Positions 1-11,525 of a stretch of 64,000 nt of DNA are shown here, piece by piece. This stretch comes from Rotaria sp. Silwood1 (taxonomy: Eukaryota; Rotifera; Eurotatoria; Philodinida; Philodinidae). The position numbers and the translations under genes were made by a program. Under the pieces are notes generated by a model. The model worked only from the letters and a program-made list of their open reading frames with translations. It had not been told where the DNA came from and ran no database searches. Numbering within the stretch: the stretch's first letter is position 1; every line of letters starts with the position of its first letter. The stretch lies in contig CAJNOP010000408.1 in NCBI GenBank assembly GCA_905250075.1, positions 62,001-126,000 on the forward strand. Direction: 5' to 3'.

Positions 1-51
1 ATTGATTTAATTGTCAACTACGCTTTTTGTACACATCCATCGTACTCCTAG

Positions 52-167
52 TAACCCTCAAGGCATTATCATGGATCTCGACAATAGTGGCGTCACCTGT
101 GTAAAGCTAAGTTGGGAGGCACCTAATTCCTCAGCAATCTACAATAAAGAAGATTTATTTCAAACAA
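52..167 (+). CDS. Possible partial exon with fibronectin-III-like start
   Basis: A short open stretch lies between a plausible acceptor (tactcctag, ending at 51) and a donor (GTAAAA at 168). It encodes NPQGIIMDLDNSG followed by VKLSWEAP. The VKLSWEAP string resembles the B strand of fibronectin type III domains. A 54-nt intron (168-221) would fit the local intron size, but it leads to a stop after three codons, so the domain would be far too short. The rest of any gene would lie to the left of the window. The domain call rests on one motif; this could be chance. Confidence 0.28.
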
Positions 168-231
168 GTAAAAGTAAAGTGAGTGTCACTTATTCACGTT
201 TCTTTTTGCACTCTATCATAGTCTCGGCTTG

Positions 232-868
232 ATCGATTAGTCGACTGAACATCCTAAAGTTTAACTTTAGAAAAAGTCAGATCTGTTATACTAGCAGTAA
301 CAGATAGATTGTCCATTTACTTGAATATTCTTTCCTTAGTCATGCATATTATAGCTGATTATATATGAAAACAACTTTCTAGCGTGATATATATAGAAAA
401 ATTGGTTGTTACAGCTGTTCCATTAATTAGTTCAATATCTGCTACCAATGCTGGTGATTCTATATTTATATCATTGATGGTTCATAATAAATGAAATAAA
501 TGCAACATTTTTTTCTGAAACATAAATAGAATATCATCACCTTTCTTTTATAATGAAGAATAATATTAGTCATTGTGAAAGGTTGCTTTTTTACGTTTAT
601 ATATGTTAAAATTCTTTTTTGTTCATTGCGGATACTACAAGCTGATGATAGAGATATGAAGATGCATTATTACAAATCATGACTATTAAAATTTCATAAA
701 GATTCGATTCACATATAATAATCAAATCTAAAAATAATTTTAATAAGCATTCATTCTTTTAGGATAAACTGATCAGAATTATTGGCGTAAACTCGTGAAA
801 TATTTATGAAAAATTGAATATAGGACAAAATTTTATTATTTTTGTGTAGTTTTTCAGTGTATACTTAC
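232..868. other. AT-rich non-coding stretch
   Basis: I see no gene here on either strand. The missing 3' exons of the neighbouring DEG/ENaC gene would be expected on the minus strand within about 60 nt of 868, but no sequence resembling their conserved Cys-rich or second-transmembrane segments is visible. Confidence 0.6.
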
Positions 869-1904
869 ATATATGCTTGTACACATGTCATGTAACATAA
901 AACTTGAGAATAAGCGTAATCAGCACCTGCATATCGATTAAACATCGCTTGCATGGCAAGAGAAACTTCATTTGTACAGTCAGAATATGGAGATGATAAT
1001 GATTCATACGTTCTCTTTTTGTAACCAAACTTGTGTTTTCGTCCAGGATCAAGTTGAATACCAGCTACTTCTATGAGAGGTAATTCTGTATTATCATGAA
1101 TCATAGCCACCATACCAACTGATATATCTATGAACGAAACACAAAAAAAGTTCTCATTTAAATCATATTCTTCACTTTACCCCTTGAAGTATATGGAACA
1201 TATTGATGGCTGTGTGCATAGAGTTGTAATTCAAGTTTACCGATACCTCCATGATCAATAGTACTTCGAACACTACTGTCATTTAATTTCATTTTAGCAT
1301 TGAATGTGTAGCAATGACCAAAATAGAATGAAAAAAATGAAATAAAATCAGTAGCTTGACAACGCTCACCATTGTATAAACAAGAGATTAACATTGAACT
1401 CAGAGGAAAAAAGTAATTACTCAGATATTCATCATAATTTAATAAATTTTGAATAAAATCAAAAAGATAGGGAGCTGCTTCGATAGGAATAGTGCTTGTA
1501 TCAGTTGTATTAGTCAAATTACGTGAATTCGTAAAATTTAGAAAAGGTTCAATAAAATTATCAAGACGAAATGGTGAATAATTACAAATACTGACTGCTG
1601 GAAATGCTTGTGAACGTTCGACAATAAATGATACTGATGTTTGTGTTGGAAAATTGAAATATTGCTTTATCGATTCAACAACAAAGAACAGCATAATACC
1701 AGTAAATGCTAATGTTGTGACTATCCAGAAAATACGATTTTGTATGCTTTGACTACGTGCAATGCCTGGAACACCATGGGTTGAAGTGTTAAGACTGAAG
1801 TCACGAATTATAGAACGACGTCGACGAAATTTGAGATCTGGTTTCAGTGCTTCAGTATCTATCGGAAAAATAGTTGCCAACTGTTTAATGGTCGTGTCTG
1901 TCAT
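869..1904 (-). CDS. DEG/ENaC (amiloride-sensitive) sodium channel, 5' part only
   Basis: This encodes the N-terminal half of a degenerin/epithelial sodium channel subunit, a trimeric cation channel of the plasma membrane. Exon 1 is 1181-1904 and exon 2 is 869-1127, joined across a 52-nt intron with matching phase. The start MTDTTIKQ gives a basic cytoplasmic tail (RRRR at 27-30), the family's conserved His-Gly gating motif (STHG, residues 41-44) and a first transmembrane helix at about 58-76. Then come the post-TM1 signature FPAVSICNYSPFR and the extracellular segments FGHCYTFNA and GGIGKLELQLYAH. Exon 2 carries the conserved VGMVAMIHDN and RYAGADYAYSQVLCYM. It ends at a good donor (GTAAGT), but no following exon is visible down to base 1. 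The second transmembrane helix and selectivity filter are therefore missing: either a long intron leaves the window or the copy is truncated. The family call is firm; the integrity of the gene is not. Confidence 0.85.
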
Positions 1905-4900
1905 GATTATTTCTATTCGAATTTTTGTTATGTTGTTTTCGGACTGCTAGCATTTTAAGAGCAAATTTCGAATGATCTAATTTGCATTTTTCTTTTACAT
2001 ATCCTTTTTCAAGCTTTAGAGGTGTAGTAGCACTCATAATATACTATAGAATATTAGTTTTTAAGTTAAGGACATTATTTCACAGAGTCTTAACAAAAAG
2101 CAATAACAAAAATAATTCATAATTATGTTAAAGCATGCTACTTTATTATTAATGCTGCATTGACTCTTTCAACGATGAATAAATCGTAGGTGTTTGAATT
2201 GCAATAATTTTTACAGATATCGAAAATTATGAAGCATTAATAGTAGAGTTTGGTGATTCAAAACAAAACCGAAACCGATAAACGAATTGGAACCGTGGTT
2301 CTAGCTCCGGATACTTTTTGAGACCACCGAATTTTATTTAACCGATACTTTGGTTTTATATCGTATGAATGATTAATTTTCTTTTGTTTGTCCATATGCA
2401 TAATTTTCTTTTTCATTATTTTCAAGGAATAAATTTATGTTGTTTTAGCAGTTCTGTCTCTTTGACGAATTGGAGTGGTAATGTTGTAAATATGGCACAC
2501 AAAACACATTGGAGAAATGATTAATCCGCCATACTAGCAATAAACATGATCAAAAATTAAGCGTCCAAGAAAAGGGTTATTAGTTATCAATCAAAGATGA
2601 TAAATCAAAAAAAAAAAGGAAATCAGTTTGCTAAAAACCTTGTTTATATCGGAATAGGAAAATGCTAAATGAAGCAAACGAGAGTGAAAGTTTGGAATTC
2701 AATCAAATATGATAACTGAGTCAAACATATTTTGAAAGATCGAAATGAATAAGACTAAATTGTGCTTGATATTAATGTGTTGAAGAGAAGAACCTAGAGA
2801 CTACTAATATAATTGAATAGATTTTCGATTTTTATTCGTATTAAAACTTGATGTGAGGTGTTGGAGAAAAGTTTAACAGCAAGATAGTTTTCTATAATGT
2901 TAAAGGATTAGCTCAAATCCAGATAGTAATCTTAATAGTCATCGCACTTTTCTATCGAATGTATTCTATATTAAGGTTTCGAACGAAATCAGACACGCTT
3001 ATTTCTAAGTCCCATAAGATTACTTTTTTTACAATGCCGTTTTAAAGAATATAAAATGAGCGGTATCCGTGTTGTCTACGACTTTTCCTTAAGAGTTATT
3101 ACTATCCAGAAAAAGTCGAAAACAAAAACGTTTTTTTATCGATTTTTTCGATTAATTTCGGTTTTTGTAATTCTTGTAAATTTTTGAGGGAAGTCCATTA
3201 AAATGCGGTGATTCCTCATTGTGTGTTTCTTAAATTAGTATCGTTGCAAAACAGTCTTCTGACATCTGAAAGCTATCAATTTAGGTTTTTAAGAATTTGA
3301 GCTTATTGCTTAGCATTACAACGAAATAATCAAAAAAATGTCATCAATTATGATTTCAGTATTTTGTATGAATTATTAGAAAATATGTTCTGCATAATTC
3401 ATTTTTAAATTTATATTTCTCAATTTGAAATAAGATTATTCACTTTTTTTAAGTATCTTTAGTTGCTATGAACATAATTATATACATGTATATATGTGAA
3501 TTAAAAACTGTCTTCATCAGTTTTCTTTTATTGTCACACATTTTATTGTATCATATCAAATTAACTAACACAATGCATCAGAAATTTATTTCTTATTTAT
3601 ACAATCATTTTTCAAAGACAGTTCGGTTGCAAACAAGCTATTAGAATATCATTGAGAATAAATATTTTAGCGGTACATTAAAATGCAAGTGATTACATAA
3701 AACAATCAATAAGGTCACATATATGTATGTAATGAAAATATTCGTTTATATTCTTCAGATAGAATTTCTCAGCATAACTCATTTTTATATAAATCAATAT
3801 GATAATAAAATAATACACATTTTCTATCTTAAATTCAATACTAGTATTACATTTTATCAATAACAAATGAAAAGTATTCATGAATTAGTTTGTGAAATAA
3901 TTTATATTGAAACAAGACGACTATCATGCTTGAACTTGTAATTCATCGAAAATTATCATACACATACACTTTTCTTTATTATTTGTTATGTAAGAATTGA
4001 AATAAAGAAAAAAAACTATTCATTAAAATAATTAATCCTACTTTCCTTTTTAATTTCAAACATAAAAGAAAAAAAAAACTGTGTGATGTTAGATATTATC
4101 TGTACAGAAGAGTATTCTTCTTCAATTATGTACAAACATCGAACATCTAAATATGATTACTATTATGAATATTTTGTATAAATAACTTGATGATGTATAA
4201 TGCGTACACACAATAATAGAATACTGTTAACATTAAATATTACAAAAGTAGAATTTTAATATTTGTACTAAGAAGTCTTAACAATTGCGTTATCTACCAA
4301 TGTTTAATGTTTTCATTTTAAAAAGTACTTGAAATCAATTGAACAGTTTTCTTCTAAGTAGAAGAAAAAATACATTCATTTTTTTTTCCTATAAATAATT
4401 TAATCTGTTGTTCATTTCGTTCAATTAAATAAAAGATGTTACTAATTGTTGCAAAAGAATTTACATATACCTTACTCAAATAGAAATTATCTTAATAATT
4501 ATAATGGCATTCTTACTAATAAAATGTTTAGAAATCTTTAATTTAAGAAAGTGATGATAAATAAAAAATTAACTGTCAGATGAAATTCTTATAAGAAAAT
4601 CAAAATTCTCTACATTGTTTTTACCGAATATTCTTATGTAATTAAGGAATTTCTAACAGATATACAATTCTTATATATTAAACATAAGTATTACATCATG
4701 AAATAAATTAGAAATTTGAATTTCGATGTTTGAAAAGAATATCTCAGGACAAAAAAAACCAAGTTATATGCTCAAGAATGTATTTGAACCAATATTTATC
4801 AGATAGAAACAAAAATGTACATTTGTATTATTCGATTTTATCATTTTGATTAATAGAATGTATACACGGAAAATTTTCGATTAAGTAAAAAGAAGAATTA

Positions 4901-5214
4901 GAAAAAAGAAAGTAAAATTAGTAAAAATTTCTATCTATAGATTTTTACGTGAAGAACTTCAGAAAAGAAAAAAAATAAATGAATGACTTTATGATTCTTG
5001 TTTTTGATGATATTTTTTGAAATATTATTGTTTTGTCAAACATATAAGAAAAGACAAATCAAATTATTCGAATAATGTTATTGATATTTTATAGTTAAAA
5101 TTTTTCATATGATTTTATTTATTACATAAGCATTAACACAATCAAGTAGCAGTTATTCGAATAATGAAAATCTTTGACTTTTATATTTGTTTGTTGCTTG
5201 AATAATTATGATCA
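1905..5214. other. AT-rich intergenic DNA
   Basis: No convincing gene. The region is dominated by A/T runs. The open frames present are short, rich in I/F/Y/N/K and have no recognisable domain. Confidence 0.55.
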
Positions 5215-5523
5215 TCAACTATCATCATAGGGCAAACATAATTTTTGATAAACACTCGTTCCAGATACTCGAGCAAAATAACAAATACGTGGCATAATCA
5301 CATTACGTCGTTGAATATTAGATGCGGATAAGATTGATGAAGATTCCTTCAATAGATTCGAATCCGGTTGGATTGATTGCCGAGAATACTTACGAAGAAA
5401 AGAGAAATCTTTTTTATTATTATTGCCTGTAGTAGGTGTATAAGTCAGTCCATTACCGATCAAGATTAAGGAGGAACAGGCACATAAGAATAATAAGATA
5501 CGAATGTAATAGACAGAAGTCAT
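5215..5523 (-). CDS. Secreted neuropeptide-like precursor
   Basis: This 102-residue single-exon reading frame has the layout of a peptide prohormone. Starting at MTSVYYIRILLF gives a signal peptide of about 25 residues ending near IGNG. An in-frame ATG 12 codons upstream would add a second hydrophobic run, so the shorter start is preferred. Lys-Lys at 37-38 and Arg-Arg at 72-73 are possible convertase sites. Cleavage after QRR would release a 29-residue C-terminal peptide with two cysteines (81 and 96) separated by 14 residues, containing MPRICYF and ending LCLPYDDS, without an amidation glycine. The two cysteines could form one loop. I do not recognise the family. The precursor call rests on architecture alone, and no neighbouring gene supports it. 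Confidence 0.55.
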   Translation of the reverse strand: MTSVYYIRILLFLCACSSLILIGNGLTYTPTTGNNNKKDFSFLRKYSRQSIQPDSNLLKESSSILSASNIQRRNVIMPRICYFARVSGTSVYQKLCLPYDDS

Positions 5524-8500
5524 TGATAGAAGAAATATAAAACACAAAAAAAAAAACATATTTAATAAAAAAATATTTAAATAGATAGAAAAGCAAAAAA
5601 AAAATCATTAATAACATTTATTAATATTATAAACATATGGGAATTTCTTCATCAAATGCTTTTGTTATGCGCTACATGCTTAATAAAAAATCATTTCATT
5701 TTTAGCCATGAGTGATATTCAGTTTTTCAAGAACGAATAATAAACAATTTAGTATCAATGAAAAAATGTCAGTATATTGAGGAAAAGAAAATATGTCTTT
5801 TTTTTTTAATTAGACGTATGATGATAAATGAACTAGAATAAACACAGATATAGCTAGATATAGTTTATATATTGATTTTACTTGCTAGACTATTGACTGC
5901 GCATTATCAAATACATGTTTAAAACAAAAACTACATGAAAACATAACCTCTCTTTGTTTTGATGAAGAAAGCTTATTGTTGAAATAAGTATCATACATCA
6001 AACAGTACCAGTACTTTCACATATTCAAGAAGTCAGGGAAATGCACAATGCAATGAGAGATATACAAAAGTATCTTTTATTAGATACTTTTTCATATTCC
6101 TCATCTTCTTTTACTTTGACTGCGTCTTAGACTTTTTGAATATGTGACACTTCTCAACAGTACAAAGAAAAGGAAGAAATGTTTTTAGACATTTTTTTAA
6201 AATAGTAGAACGACATTTATGATTTTGAAAATAAGAAAAAGACAGTCGATTCTACAAAAGATAATATTCTTGAAGTATAAATTTCTAATTTTTCTTATTG
6301 TAAAGTCTGTATCTCGAATACTGTCGGAAAAGTACATTTATAATAAACAATTAATAAATTGAATTTCTCAACTTTATACAGAGCTAAATTATAGTTTTCA
6401 GGATAGAATCAACACCCTTCTATAGTTTATTGTATGATTAATTGAGAAAGTCATTACTATAAGTCTAATAAAAAGTACAACCATAACAACCCATTGGTTT
6501 TCAACGACTTTTGATTTTGAATTTCTGACATAAAATATCAGTTACTTTTGGTTAAGACTTAATTTCTTGACAAAAGTAACCTTCAGTAAGAATAAAAAGT
6601 TTATTATTCAATATCTTATATCATGGCGTATCGTCTGATGTTCCTTTTTTTAGCTGCACTATGTTATTTAAAACTCTCATTTCTGTCGGTTCATCTATTT
6701 TTTTCCTAACTCAGTCGACGCCATAAAACGTAGTAAAATATTTGATTATATTTTTACATGACAACTGAACCATAAATATACTGAAGAAAAGAATGTATGA
6801 CCCGACAGAATTACGCACTTTCAACACCTAATATGGGAGAGTAACGGGTAGAAATAATTTTTTTTGAACATTTTCATTTCTATGGCTGAAAAATGAACCA
6901 GTGAATGAATTTGAAATGTTTCGAAAAAAAAAACGAACATTCGACAATGTGCCATGACATAAAGAATTGAAAAATGTATCTGTTATTCTGACTGAAGGCT
7001 TCTTTTGTTAAGAAATTAAATTTTAACTGAACTCAACCGATATTCTATGTCGAAACGATAGAATCAAAATTCAAGTAAAACTCAATGAAAACCGATCGAT
7101 CGTAATAATTTTCTCAATTAATCATATAACAAACTATAGAGAAATGTTGATTCTATGCTGGAAACTAAACTTTAACTCTATAGAAGGTTACGTACTCAAG
7201 TTATCTATAGAATAATGTTGTTCTTTTTTTCAAAAGAACTGTACCTATTGACTCCAACTAAATTCCTAACAGATTTTTTTTCTTCTCAAATTAAATGAAA
7301 ATGAGTAGTCATAAAGACAAATTATGATTTACTCTAAGTGACTAACTCAATCAAAGATGTTTATCGTTGATTATTCTAAAACTAAGAATATTTCATTCTT
7401 TGACATTCGCACTACGTGCATTTCTCTAGTAACTATATGTTTTAGGTAATATTTGTCAGAAAGATTATACATACATATTCTATATAAATGATAAAAAATA
7501 CTAAAAGAATCTAACAAAAAATTCATCTGTAAAGCATTTGAAGAAAAATAAGTTGATTATACTTTTCTCTAAAACTAACTAATAAAAAATAATGCGTATT
7601 ACTTTTGTGCAACGCCCACCAACACAACTCATTTATCTAATTTGACTAAGACTAACTAATTTTGAATGTCATAATTTCTTAATATATTCACTCTCGTAAA
7701 TGAAAATGCCATGGTTTATAATGCGTCGATATTAAAAAACCATGTCTTTTCTTAAGCAGATATTCATCAAAAGATAGACAAAGTGTCATTATAAGCTAAA
7801 TAAATTAAAATAAATGCATAAAAAATCTAAGAAATTAACATAATTACACATGAACAAAAAAGACCCGATATTTTATTAGATATATTGTCTCGTAGATAAT
7901 TTTTATGATTGAGAAAATCTTTTCCTTAAAATACGACTGATCGCTAACACACATAGAAATGACTCTTTATATTAATCTATTCAAGTTGTCATCGTTAAGA
8001 TAATCGCTTTCTCAATATTTTAATTAACTTGTCTTTTAGTATTATCTTTTTTATATATGGTCGTTGAAATTATAAACGATGATGATGATAATGATAATGA
8101 AATCTAAAAAAAACAGAAAAATTATTAATTTTTATATCAATAATCGTTATTGATTAACATCATCTTTTTATTATGATCTATACTTATGTTATACTACTGA
8201 AACTTACTAATATTTTATTGAATATTAAGTGAAATCTACATACAGTATACTTAAGTTTTTGTTAAATTTAATCATCAATGTCGTATTTACTTATTGAAGA
8301 AATGTTCGGATCACTTTAACCTAGTATTACAATGAGAACACTTCATCGAAGAAATGTTTAGTTTACTTAAAGTTGCATGCTATATTTTTTCGAGTTAAAT
8401 TATAGTTGAAAAAGAAAAATTCAAATATAAATAGGTTTAATAATATAGGGAAAATATTGATAAAGAAAAACTAAAATTTTACATTTATTATAAAAATTTT

Positions 8501-10819
8501 AAGCCTATTCAAATGATTCATTGGAGAATTTAAATATAAGTACTTTTCAGAGCATTACACAAAACAATAAATATAATGATCTATTTCTTCTCGTCTTATT
8601 TTAAAATCTCAAAATGAATTTAACATGCAAAAAAAAAAAAAGAAAAATTTTTCTCATTCATTTGTTATTAAAATTATTTATTTGAATTATCACATAATGT
8701 ATATATTACTACTTGTATAACATGAAGTGTTAGAATCATTCTAAATAAAAATATTTAAGTTTGTGTCAAGCAGTATGAGAACGTAGGTCAAAGAAGTAAA
8801 TAAACAATGAAATTCAAGTCAATTATAAATTTAAATAGAAAGTCGATTACTCTACAAACTGAACTTTTTTCTTTCCCTTAAAACATTTCCTGTTCGTTAC
8901 ATATAACATAAAAAAAAAACAGGACGTTTGTCTTTCGTGATAGAATCTTTCAGAACTCAGCAACCTTGTAAGATAGAAAGGTGAAATTTTATGTATGTGT
9001 GGGATAATTACAAAGAAATAACATGTAACAAAAAAAATATATTTAAATGTCTAGAATTTTTTTAAGTATATTTTGACGGAAATTAGTATTGTATTCAGTT
9101 ATTATGAAGATGCAAAACTAGTTTGATGGATATTCAATTGTTGAATATATGATTTTCATCGCAATGAAAATTGCTTTGTTATCATAGTACAACATAGTTA
9201 AGTGGGAAAGTGCTTAGTCATTTATCGTCACAATGAGTTCAAAAGATACATTAATGAAGTAACTAATGAAATAGAATATAGGTGTCTCCGACAGATTGAA
9301 AATAGAAATAGATCGAATAGTCGCACTCTCATTTGCTTACTCTAATGACCATTGAAAGAAAACAATTTGATAAGATTTCTATCTAAGATCTGTCGTATAT
9401 CTGATGTAATTCAACGAAAAAATATCGTAGAGATCTCGAAAATATTTTATTTTGTAAAGAATGATTTGTATTTCTTTTCTATCTAGCTCTTTTTTGAAAC
9501 TTTTGAATAGTATTGACACTAGTATTAGACATTGTCGAAGACGAATCAATACAAAAAACAAAAGATTTTCTTATTCAATTAATACTTTATAAAATTCATC
9601 ACAATACATATTTTTCATTATTATTTGCAATTGTTCTATAAGTAATAATCACTCTAGTGATTCAAGGAAAGATAAAAAGTTAATTAATGAATAATTATTT
9701 TTCTAATAATGAGCTTTAAATGTCAACTATAAATATAAAATGAGATCGAAGTCATTTTAATTAATTAACAATGAAAGCGTCATGCGATAGTCTCGACTAC
9801 CATCTGACGATTAATATACATGAAAATAAAATAAATCTAAAACTAGATAAGATCCGATGAACTTATTTTTTTTATATAAAAATGTTCTAAAAATAAAAAA
9901 CAATTATAGATAAGATATTCATAATTAGAACTATTTTTCTATATAAATCGTCAGTAAAAAATACGATTTGCTTAAAACTCATAATACTAAAAAGAATTGT
10001 TCTAATAAGTAAAAGACGGCATCGTCTGTATCTCGAAGGTTTTACTCACAATTTTATTGGTATATCAAGTGAGATACAAAAGAACATGAAGTACTAAAAT
10101 TCTGTACGAAAAAAAAAATATATATTTCAAATTCTTTTGACTCGGCAATACTTATAAAAAAGAAAACATTTTTGTTTGTTTTTTTTGGTATCTAGCATCA
10201 TGTTATTTTAGGATCAAAAAACTTACTATTCAATAAGAATAGAAATTTCAGAAACATATCTTTACAATGCTCTATATCATTAATATTCGACTAAGTTTGT
10301 AATAACTTACCATTTCTATTAACCCAGTGTTCCTATAGTCAGTATTTGATTTCAAGAAGACATGATAAATCATATTCATACGAAAACTTTTTCTATTTTA
10401 TCCTGATAGGTAGCTGAACAATGAGAATTTTTAGTTTGATTTTTCGATCATCAGACTACATATTAGTTATCTAGTAACTAATTTATTTTATTGTCATTTT
10501 TGAAATACGATCACTCAAGTTTTCAATAATGATTAATATCATAAAATAAATACAAGACAATATAGAAACATCTTGATGTATTATTTTATTGAAACGTTCA
10601 TTACAGGAAACACAAATATTAAAAAAAAAACATATAAACTTATCTTAAAATATAGTGAATTCTATTAACAGAAAAAAAAAGTAGAGTAATGACAAGTACT
10701 TGATAAAAAAAAAGGATACAAAAAAAAGAGGGCGGATCAAAATAATCGTGTTCTATATCCTACTTTGATAAATAGTCATATTTATAAATGATAAGATAAA
10801 AGTCAATTATAAATAAAAC
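5524..10819. other. AT-rich intergenic DNA
   Basis: About 5.3 kb without a recognisable gene. A small GATGATGATGATAATG stretch lies near 8078. Other open frames are short, composed of A/T-rich codons, and have no motif. Confidence 0.55.
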
Positions 10820-11525
10820 TATTATCCGTTTCAAAATAGAATGTCCGTCGCTGTTTTTTGAATATCTCAAGTCAGGAACAAGCTAGAGACCTGCGGTTTT
10901 CACCAATCAAAAGAGGAGACTAAGGGGCATCTTTCTCTCCGATAATATGTAAGAGAAATTCCTTTTAAAACTAATTATTCTCAAAAAACATGTAAAAGAA
11001 GGGATGAAAATTACCTGTCATCTAGATAAAAGTTTGATTTTGACCTTTGATTTAGATAGAGAGACTTCAGATCCATAGTTCAAGATACAATACAAATGGT
11101 TCTCTTATTGCATTCCAACATTGAGCAAATCGCATCATATATTTATATGCGCAAATAATAGGAATTTTTGCTAATTTTTTTACTAAACTTTCTCACTTTT
11201 TATCATAATAGCTCGACATTGTAATGGAAATGTGATGAAAAGAAAGGAAGCGTATTATATCTTGACCTATAGATCTGAAGTCTCTCTATCTAAATCAAAG
11301 GTCAAAATCAAACTTTTATCTAGATGACAGATAATTTTCATCCCTTCTTTTACATGTTTTTCGAGAATAATTAGTTTTAAAAGGAATTTCTCTTACGCAT
11401 TGTCGGAGAGAAAGATGTCCCTTAGTCTCCTCTTTTGACTGGTGAAAACCGCAGGTCTCTAGCTTGTTCCTGACTTGAGATATTCAAAAAACAGCGACGG
11501 ACATTCTATTTTGAAACGGATAATA
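10820..11525. mobile_element. Non-autonomous element with ~274-bp inverted terminal repeats
   Basis: Two near-identical arms in opposite orientation (10820-11093 and 11252-11525) flank a unique core of about 158 bp. The outer ends read TATTATCCGTTTCAAAAT on the left and its complement on the right. TA at each edge fits a TA target-site duplication, so a Tc1/mariner-type MITE or fold-back derivative is the likeliest class. No transposase fragment is visible in the core. The arms differ by only scattered substitutions, so the element is fairly young or its arms have been homogenised. Confidence 0.85.

Noticed and set aside
5335..5365. GATTCGAATCCGG-like string resembling a tRNA T-arm
   Set aside because: No acceptor stem or D-arm can be fitted around it, and it lies in the peptide precursor coding sequence.
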